A DNA stretch of 64,000 nt, taken from Apoda limacodes. Taxonomy: Eukaryota > Arthropoda > Insecta > Lepidoptera > Limacodidae. Of this stretch, positions 58,215 through 64,000 are shown one piece after another. The notes beneath the pieces are model-generated. The model worked only from the letters and a program-made list of their open reading frames with translations, was not told where the DNA came from and made no database searches. Numbering within the stretch: position 1 is the first letter of the stretch; every line of letters starts with the position of its first letter. The DNA lies in NCBI GenBank assembly GCA_946406115.1, contig OX291545.1, positions 2,604,001 through 2,668,000 of the forward strand, given 5' to 3'. The position numbers were made by a program, and so were the translations under genes.

Positions 58215-58290
58215 TGAAATGAACTCATGCCAAGGTTTTCTATAAGGACTACAGTATGGGGTTCTTCAAGGGAGAAGTAATTAGAGACTT
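58215..58290 (+). pseudogene. CR1/L2-type LINE C-terminal fragment
   Basis: 'aactcatgccaaggttttct' and 'ataaggactacagtatgggg' match the C-terminal coding box of the LINE relics at 25030 and 44375. It lies between the two duplicated exon-like segments. Confidence 0.6.
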
Positions 58291-58579
58291 GTTTGCCAAC
58301 TAAGTATATGTGGTTATATATGGGGTAACTCCCGACACTCACTTTGATTTAGAATCAAATAAATCGATCATATAATATATAAAACCTTTTTATGCAACAA
58401 AATCAAATAGTATTATTAAGATTACACACCACTGAATGTAATTACAATGTAAGTATTTGAAAGTATTGACAAAAGTGCCGTATGATTGAAATTGGGATTG
58501 TCGTCGAGAGTCGGCCCCTTGTTTTGATCATTACTATATTAACAGATTTAGCAATTTTATATAGAAATAGCAACTGAGC

Positions 58580-58695
58580 TGTTCTAAGTCCTTAACTTGT
58601 CACTGTTTCAGGTGAAGTGCAGAGCGAACCCAGTCTGCAACTCAACTGGCATCATCGTCATAATATAAGTTAATAACATTTAACATTTAACGTGT
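58580..58695 (+). repeat. Exon-like duplicated segment, copy 2
   Basis: Repeats copy 1 with about 10 differences: 'tttcaggtgaagtgcagagc', 'ctgcaactcaactggcatca', then 'atataagttaataacattta'. Here the potential donor is degraded (TAAGT preceded by A instead of G). Confidence 0.5.
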
Positions 58696-58724
58696 GAGTG
58701 TACTTAATATGCCCATATCCAACT

Positions 58725-58990
58725 TAATATTATAAATGCGAAATTTCGGATGTTTGTTACTTAATCACGCTTTAACCACTGGACAGATCTGAATGAAACG
58801 TGGCACACATGTATGTAGGATAGGTCCTGGAATCGAACATGGTTACTTTTAATTACGAAAATTCAAAAGTTCCTGCAGGAATAACTATAACCGAGCTTAA
58901 ACGAACTATAGCTGTAGCTTGCTGTAGCAAACTACATTAGTATAATTAAAGAGTTCTACGGCGATAACCGCTCGCAAAATCTAGTTTATA
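58725..58990 (+). repeat. Dispersed 'aatattataaatgcgaa' repeat
   Basis: Starts 'aatattataaatgcgaaatt', and contains 'cactggacagatctgaatga', 'caaaagttcctgcaggaata' and 'acgaactatagctgtagctt'. It is the fullest copy of this dispersed family in the window. Confidence 0.75.
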
Positions 58991-59169
58991 ATAATTAGTA
59001 GATTCTTATGTTTTAAATGTTTACTTTATATGTTCAAAATGTTTCGATTATCAACTACCATTGCTGTTTTAGATGATCTCAATACTGACATTTGACTTTT
59101 TTTCCAGCGCAATTTATCCAGTTCTTGGGAGGCCTCTGAATAACCAGCTGGGCACTTGCGTAATTAACC

Positions 59170-59555
59170 TTTTTGGGGTTCCGTACCTTGAAAGGAAAAA
59201 CTGGAACCCTTATTTTCTCAGGAACTCGTGGAGGTATCAAGCTAAAATACTCAGGTCTCCTGTCCCTTGGAGCTGTGAAAACATCAAACTTCTGAGCCAA
59301 CGCAATCAAAAGATACAGCCGTTTATGCCGCAAATTTTCGAAACTCGCAAGGGAATCAAAACCTACAGAGTACTTCCCGTGAACTCAGAATCTTGAAATT
59401 TGGTACGAAGCAACGTCTTATAGCACAGATAAAGGAAAAATTGCCATAAATTTTTAGTTACATCATATAATCAAAATATTTTTAATAATATACAACATAT
59501 AGTAAGTTTGCACGGAACCCTGGGTGCGCGAGCCAGACTCGCACTTGGCCGGTTT
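59170..59555 (+). repeat. 'ggttccgtacc ... ctcgcacttggccgg' element variant
   Basis: Begins 'ggggttccgtaccttgaaag', contains 'cagagtacttcccgtgaact' and 'cagaatcttgaaatttggta', and ends 'cgagccagactcgcacttgg' followed by 'ccggttt'. It shares termini with the 41000 copy but has a different interior. The 107-codon frame here is a translation of the repeat. Confidence 0.85.
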
Positions 59556-59829
59556 CTTTTTAAAAAGGATTCCTGATTTCTGCCTTATGAGGGTGATATA
59601 GGCCAGACAGCTAATTTCTATAATACTAACGACGTGCATGTAAATGTACTTAAAATCATTACATAATGACATATACATTACTATGAGATGTTTTTGTTAT
59701 ACGTTTCTTAAGTAATTTATGCCATAATGATGCCTTTTGTTTGGAATCCATTTTTTAGTTACCTTTTTATGACTTTTTGATACAACTTATAGTCAATGCA
59801 CTAGGTAACAACCAATTCTAATTATTTAA

Positions 59830-59983
59830 TCGGTCCGTCTGTCTCCAGACTGTATCTCATGAACCCTGATAGACAGTTGAAATTTTCACAGAAGATGTAT
59901 TTCTGTTGCCGCTATAACAACAAATACTAAAAACTGAATAAAATAAATATTGAAGAGGGCTCCCATACAACAAATGTGATCAT
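59830..59983 (+). repeat. Fragment of the 41000-type element
   Basis: Contains 'tctccagactgtatctcatg', 'ttctgttgccgctataacaa' and 'gggctcccatacaacaaatg'. It is cut off where the 5S-derived array begins. Confidence 0.7.
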
Positions 59984-59985
59984 AC

Positions 59986-60280
59986 AATTTACGAACACAA
60001 ACAAAAACAAAAAGTGTGTCGCTAAGCAGTCACCCATCCAAGTACTGACCAAGCCCGGCGTTGCTTAACTTGAGATATTGTTTCCAACAAACAAATATGT
60101 TACTTTTTCTCTTAAAATGAGCTTGATGGCACTGTAACGGTATAATTTTAGACGGTAAATGACATATTGTTTTGTTGAAAACTTTATTTAAAGTTAAGCA
60201 ACGTCGGGCTTGGTCAGTACTTAGATGGGTGACCGCTTAGCGGCACACTTTTTGTTAATGTTTGTGTTCGTAAATTACGT
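59986..60280. repeat. 5S-derived palindromic unit 1
   Basis: Minus-strand 5S-like segment at 60015-60071 and plus-strand segment at 60191-60246. The ends are 'tttacgaacacaaacaaaaa' and its complement. The plus segment is followed by 'actttttgtt', a potential pol III terminator. Confidence 0.9.
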
Positions 60281-60353
60281 AAATTTACATGCGTAACATT
60301 AACATCGGTCAATTGCAAGTCTTACTCGCGCACCGAGGTTTCCGTACCATGGT

Positions 60354-60660
60354 TTTACGTAATTTACGAACACAAACAAAAACAAAAAGTGTGCCTCTAA
60401 GTGGTCACCCATCCAAGTACTGACCAAGCCCGACGTTGCTTAACTTTGAATATCTTTTCCAACAACCAAATATGTTTACTGTTTCTCTTAATGGTAAGCT
60501 AGATGGCGCTGTAACGGTATAATTTAAGACGGTAAAATGACACATTGTTTTGTTGAAAACTTTATTCAAAGTAAGGCAACGTCAGGCTTGGTCAGTACTT
60601 CGATGGGTGACCGCTTAGCGGCACACTTTTTGTTAATGTTTGTGTTCGTAAATAACGTAA
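60354..60660. repeat. 5S-derived palindromic unit 2
   Basis: Minus-strand 5S-like segment at 60391-60446 ('gtgcctctaagtggtcaccc') and plus-strand segment at 60568-60624, with changes 'gtaaggcaacgtcaggcttg' in the plus copy. Confidence 0.9.
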
Positions 60661-60730
60661 ATTTACATGCGTAACATTAACATCGGTCAATTGCAAGTCT
60701 GACTCGCGCACCGAGGTTTACGGACGACGG

Positions 60731-61022
60731 TTTTACGTAATTTACGAACACAAACAAAAACAAAAAGTGTGCCGCTAAGCGGTCACCCATCCAAGTACTG
60801 ACCAAGCCCGACGTTGCTTAAGTTTGAATATAGTTTTCAACAAAACAATGTGTAATTTTGCCGTCTAAAATTATACCGTGACAGCGCCATCTAGCTCATA
60901 TTAAGAGAAACAGTAACGTATTTGTTGTAAACAATATTCCAAGTTAAGCAACGTTGGGCTTGGTCAATACTTGGATGGGTGACTGCTTAGCTTTTGTTTT
61001 TGTTTGCTTTTGTAAATTACGT
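60731..61022. repeat. 5S-derived palindromic unit 3 (inverted)
   Basis: Minus-strand 5S-like segment at 60769-60824 and plus-strand segment at 60941-60990. The central part ('ccgtctaaaattataccgtg') is the reverse complement of that in units 1, 2 and 4, so the whole unit is flipped. The plus segment lacks the 'cggcac' end. Confidence 0.9.
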
Positions 61023-61095
61023 TAAACCGTGGTACGAAATCCACAGTGCGCTAGTCCGACTTGCAATTGACCGATGTTAATAATACGCATGTAAA

Positions 61096-61401
61096 TTTAC
61101 GTAATTTACGAACACAAACAAAAACAAAAAGTGTGACTCTAAGTGGTCACCCATCCAAGTACTGACCAAGCCCGAGGTTGCTTAACTTTGAATATCTTTT
61201 CCAACAACCAAATATGGTTACTGTTTCTCTTAATGGTAAGCTAGATGGCGCTGTAACGGTATAATTTTAGACGGTAAAATGACACATTGTTTTGTTGAAA
61301 ACTTTATTCAAAGTTAAGCAACGTCGGGCTTGGTCAGTACTTGGATGGGTGACCGCTTAGCGGCACACTTTTTGTTTTGTTTGTGTTCGTAAATTACGTA
61401 G
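61096..61401. repeat. 5S-derived palindromic unit 4
   Basis: Minus-strand 5S-like segment at 61133-61188 and plus-strand segment at 61311-61366. The plus segment is the closest to the 5S consensus in the array: 'aagttaagcaacgtcgggct' then 'tggtcagtacttggatgggt' and 'gaccgc'. Confidence 0.9.
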
Positions 61402-61404
61402 ATG

Positions 61405-61800
61405 GCGCTGTACTGGTAATTTAAAATAGTAATCACTTGGGCCCGTCTAACACTTGGCCGGTTTTTATTATTTGTTGTAATACTTTAAGAGTTCATAATA
61501 TTTACTGCAAATTTGAAGTTTGTATGTATTATTGTTTTTACGATAGTGCAAAAACAACGAAAATGTATTTCTTGTATGGAGAACCCCCCTTAAATTTTAC
61601 CTTTTTTAACTTTTTATTATTTGTTAGATAATCCACCATTATACCACATATTCTGTGAAAAATTCAGGCGTATATTTCAGTCTAAAAGATAGAGCCTTTT
61701 AATGGTCGGACAGACGTAGACAGACAGCGCAGGCTTAGTAATAGGGCTCCGTTGGGACAGTCTGGGTACGGAACCCTAAAAACGGCCATTTTCTGCACCT
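61405..61800 (-). repeat. 'acttggccggttttt' to 'acggaaccctaaaaa' element
   Basis: Begins 'taacacttggccggttttta', contains 'cttgtatggagaacccccct' and 'cggacagacgtagacagaca', and ends 'gggtacggaaccctaaaaac'. It is another diverged member of the dispersed family at 41000. Confidence 0.7.
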
Positions 61801-62183
61801 TAAAGTTGAAGTCTCGCTGTATTGGCCATTAAATTTAAGTCTTAAAAGTGTTAATTTCAGATAGTTTTTAACAATTACTATAAAGAAATTGAAATTATTT
61901 CCTTTTTATTTCATTACAGAACATTTTTTATCGCACATTTTATTAGTCGGCAACGCACTTATTGTCTTAGTGGTTTTAAAAATAGTTATTTGACAAGGAT
62001 ATCCCCTAATATTCTCAATAGAAGTTACACTGTACCTATATGAATTTATTTTGATTGGTAGGTAATCAGTTCGAAAAGTCAAAACGAAAGACTAGGCCTG
62101 GTCCCAATCGGTATAATCAGATTCAAAAATGTTCTGTGTTTGTTTATGGGTATAATTTACTAGTGTTTTTTTTATCTTTACAG
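61801..62183. other. Non-coding DNA upstream of the SANT-like exon
   Basis: AT-rich. Ends in a good polypyrimidine-acceptor 'tgttttttttatctttacag' at 62164-62183. Otherwise nothing is recognisable. Confidence 0.4.
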
Positions 62184-62541
62184 AGGCTGAGACTCCGTAT
62201 ATAGTAGATGGATACATGAATGCATGAAGAAAAAGAGAGAATTGACATTGGATTGGGTAAGCAGGGCAATAGGCAAATGGGCAAACGGGATGAAAAGGAC
62301 ACATAAAATAGTAAAAGACCGCAGTAGCAAATCCGGCAATGACCCTCGCACATGGATCTATATAAATGTTATGAATGAATTGTCGTCACGAAAACCATAC
62401 ATTTCACTACTTGCAATAGAAACAACAACACCGAGCAATAGTACAACAGAACCTTTACAAACACCAAGCAATAGAACTACAGAACCTTTACAAACAATAA
62501 ATGCAAATGTCAGGCTACCAGAAGAAAAAATAAATGAATGA
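62184..62541 (+). CDS. Myb/SANT-like DNA-binding protein fragment, possible terminal exon
   Basis: The coding frame runs from ATG 62224 to TGA 62541 (105 residues). A strong splice acceptor ends at 62183 and a poly(A) signal lies at 62662. Residues 10-55 (W-V-S-R-A-I-G-K-W-A-N-G-M-K, then K-D-R-S-S-K-S-G-N-D-P-R-T-W, then V-M-N-E-L) fit the second half of the insect Myb/SANT-like domain, where K-S-G-N-D-x-R-x-W-x-Y is typical. After it come R-K-P-Y-I-S and a duplicated T-P-S-N-S/R-T-T-E-P-L-Q-T. The first half of the domain is missing. An in-frame TGA at 62188-62190 prevents simple extension into an upstream exon, so it is either a truncated gene, a transposon-derived (Harbinger-associated) relic, or a protein starting at 62224. 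Confidence 0.45.
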
Positions 62542-62661
62542 AGCGCTTTGCCAATTTAAATTAGTGGAAGAGTATAGAGAAAAACACCATAAAGATTTTT
62601 CTAACTTCAGCATTGACAACATTGACATGTCTTGTGGACATTTCTTGTAGATAAAATTATA

Positions 62662-62667
62662 AATAAA
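62662..62667 (+). terminator. Poly(A) signal AATAAA
   Basis: Lies 120 bases after the stop of the SANT-like frame, in 'attataaataaaccagaata'. It supports that frame being the end of a transcript, though AATAAA is common by chance in AT-rich DNA. Confidence 0.35.
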
Positions 62668-63404
62668 CCAGAATATATTGTTATTATTATTTAGTTATTT
62701 TGTTTTTGGTTTTTCTTCAGAAGGTTGTTCATTGATGTTATTGTTAATAGCAGTATTGATGGTTACATGTGTTTAAGTAATATAAGTATGTATCTAAGTT
62801 AGCTTTTGATTTTTTAACCATATATAAAGTATGTAAGAAAATAAGCTTTTGATCGTTCAAACAGTGTGATTGATTTATATATTTATATGTAGATTTGAAT
62901 TATTAAAAGACAAAAAAAAAAAAAATGAAATCCAAAATAGCAAAATGGAGTGTTAATCTTGAGTTTGATGGTGATGTCATTGATTCAGTGCACTCATTGA
63001 ATTGCAATTACAAAATATAAGTATCAGGTGTAAGTTTAAATATTTGAATTATTATTTTGCACTACTATAATGATTCTAATTGTAATCTGGTTAATATTAT
63101 AGACATGAAAGACAGTTTTTTTTTTGTTTTATTCCTTATTACTCCCTATTCTGTAAAAATTCTTAATTGAAATTTGGCTCATGTAGACGGGTATCAATTC
63201 TTATTTTAGTGGTTTACTCCTGCATTAATTCCGCGATCAAGAAATATGCAGTTTGCACAAAAACAGGAATTGTGTAACAAAACCTAAAGGATGATTCAAT
63301 GATTGCCCCCAATTGAATTGGGTGGCATTCCATCAATGCATATTTTTAAACCACAGTAGGATTTAGTGATGGAATTTGGCAGTTTAATTTTTTTTAAACA
63401 CTTG
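62668..63404. other. AT-rich non-coding DNA
   Basis: Includes a 13-base A-run near 62912-62924 and no recognisable element. Confidence 0.4.
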
Positions 63405-63745
63405 CTTTTGCTCGTGTTTTCACCCATCCTAAATTTAGTTATCAATGTAGGATTTCATTGGAACTCCTCAATAATACAAAAAAAAACCCACTTACACTTC
63501 AAGTAGCCTATGTCCTTCCCCGGACCCAAACTATCTCCATGCCAAATTTGCCCACGGTTTCACCCACCCTAAATTCGATTATTAGTGTAGGATTTCAGCG
63601 GCAACTCCTCAATTATAGAAAAAAACCGATTCATACTTAACTTTTTCAAGAAGCTTATGTCCTTTCCCGAGACTCAAACTATCTCCATGCCAAATTTCAT
63701 CTTAATTGGTACAGCGGTTTTAGCGTTACTTTAATATTAGTTGGA
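63405..63745 (+). repeat. Two tandem partial copies of a dispersed repeat
   Basis: Boxes 'cacccatcctaaatttagtt' and 'cccaaactatctccatgcca' recur as 'cacccaccctaaattcgatt' and 'ctcaaactatctccatgcca' about 135-150 bases later. The second copy runs to 'tttaatattagttggatgag'. Same family as 31005-31310. Confidence 0.7.
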
Positions 63746-64000
63746 TGAGCTGAATTGTTTCTGAATATTATATTAAGTAGCATATTTCTGTTAGTCAGAT
63801 GTCACTGTGAAAAATGGTTAGTAATGTCTCTATATTTCAATTACCACGACACAGCTTCAGTTTCTTTATCATGCAGAATGAAAAAAAAGGTGTAGGAACC
63901 CCCATTTTACCCCCCTTTGACCATAGGAAAAGGACCGTTGGAAGTGATGATAAAGTAAAATAATAATAATTTCAATGTGAACACTATTTATAGTACATAT
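63746..64000. other. Window end, no supported feature
   Basis: AT-rich with a short C-rich stretch at about 63899-63917. Nothing recognisable. Confidence 0.4.

Larger units (their letters stand above)
59984..61401. repeat. Tandem array of four 5S rRNA-derived palindromic units
   Basis: Four foldback units of about 300 bases are spaced about 370 bases apart. Each arm contains a segment equal to about the second half of 5S rRNA ('aagttaagcaacgtcgggct', 'tggtcagtacttggatgggt', 'gaccgc'), followed by 'ttagcggcac' and a T-run. Arms point outward on both strands, so eight 5S-like segments are present. Units 1, 2 and 4 share one centre orientation and unit 3 is inverted. Spacers carry an eroded terminus of the 'gcgagtcggactcg' element. 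Box A, intermediate element and box C of the 5S internal control region fall inside the retained part. The first half of 5S is absent, so these are not functional 5S genes. Confidence 0.93.

Noticed and set aside
59073..59396. 107-codon plus-strand frame as a gene
   Set aside because: It is a translation of the dispersed 'ggttccgtacc' repeat, which recurs many times in this window with frames broken.
59984..61401. Functional 5S rRNA genes
   Set aside because: Only about the second half of 5S is present in each segment and the first half is replaced by non-5S sequence, so no complete 5S RNA could be made.

Overview
The window is nuclear DNA from an insect, almost certainly a moth or butterfly (Lepidoptera). 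It is AT-rich, has short GT-AG exons separated by repeat-filled introns, and is full of repeats I know from lepidopteran genomes: the element ending in 'gcgagtcggactcg', the 'aaatgcgaaagt' element, CR1/L2-type LINE tails containing 'ccggcaagaaactcagcag', and poly(A)-tailed elements containing 'ccatcaggcggaccgtgtg'. There is no prokaryotic-style gene density, and most long open frames are chance frames or fossil transposons.

The one complete host gene I can support is Pex1, the peroxisomal AAA-ATPase. It lies on the minus strand from the ATG at 52820 to the stop at 32361. I rebuilt it as 13 exons whose GT-AG junctions and phases all agree, giving 2934 coding bases and 977 residues. It has an N-terminal psi-barrel domain, a D1 AAA module, a D2 AAA module with a complete Walker A and B, and the conserved Q-R-V-T-L-A C-terminus. 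Its introns hold a mariner relic, a perfect hairpin, an RTE-type LINE relic, a 1.4 kb inverted-terminus element, a large degenerate minisatellite split by a 1.7 kb TIR element, and a transposase fragment.

1-32 kb: no confident protein-coding gene. This part holds LINE relics (7.3-8.3, 10.0-10.5, 23.2-25.2 kb), a mariner relic (17.5-18.6 kb), a 1.63 kb near-perfect palindrome (18.65-20.28 kb), two unrelated minisatellites with 32-bp periods (13.0 and 26.7 kb), a 16-bp minisatellite (20.3 kb), a TTAA-flanked MITE (26.2 kb), several GC-rich islets that may be regulatory, and one TATA/initiator arrangement followed by a small signal-anchor-like frame (13.9-14.1 kb).

32-53 kb: the Pex1 gene. 53-64 kb: a MITE close to the Pex1 5' end, two LINE 3' fragments on the plus strand, exon-like duplicated segments near 58.0 and 58.6 kb, a tandem array of four palindromic units built from the 3' half of 5S rRNA (59.98-61.40 kb), and a possible terminal exon with a Myb/SANT-like protein and a poly(A) signal (62.2-62.7 kb).

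The most unusual structure is the 5S-derived array. Each unit is a foldback whose arms carry the 5S internal control region followed by a T-run, in both orientations.
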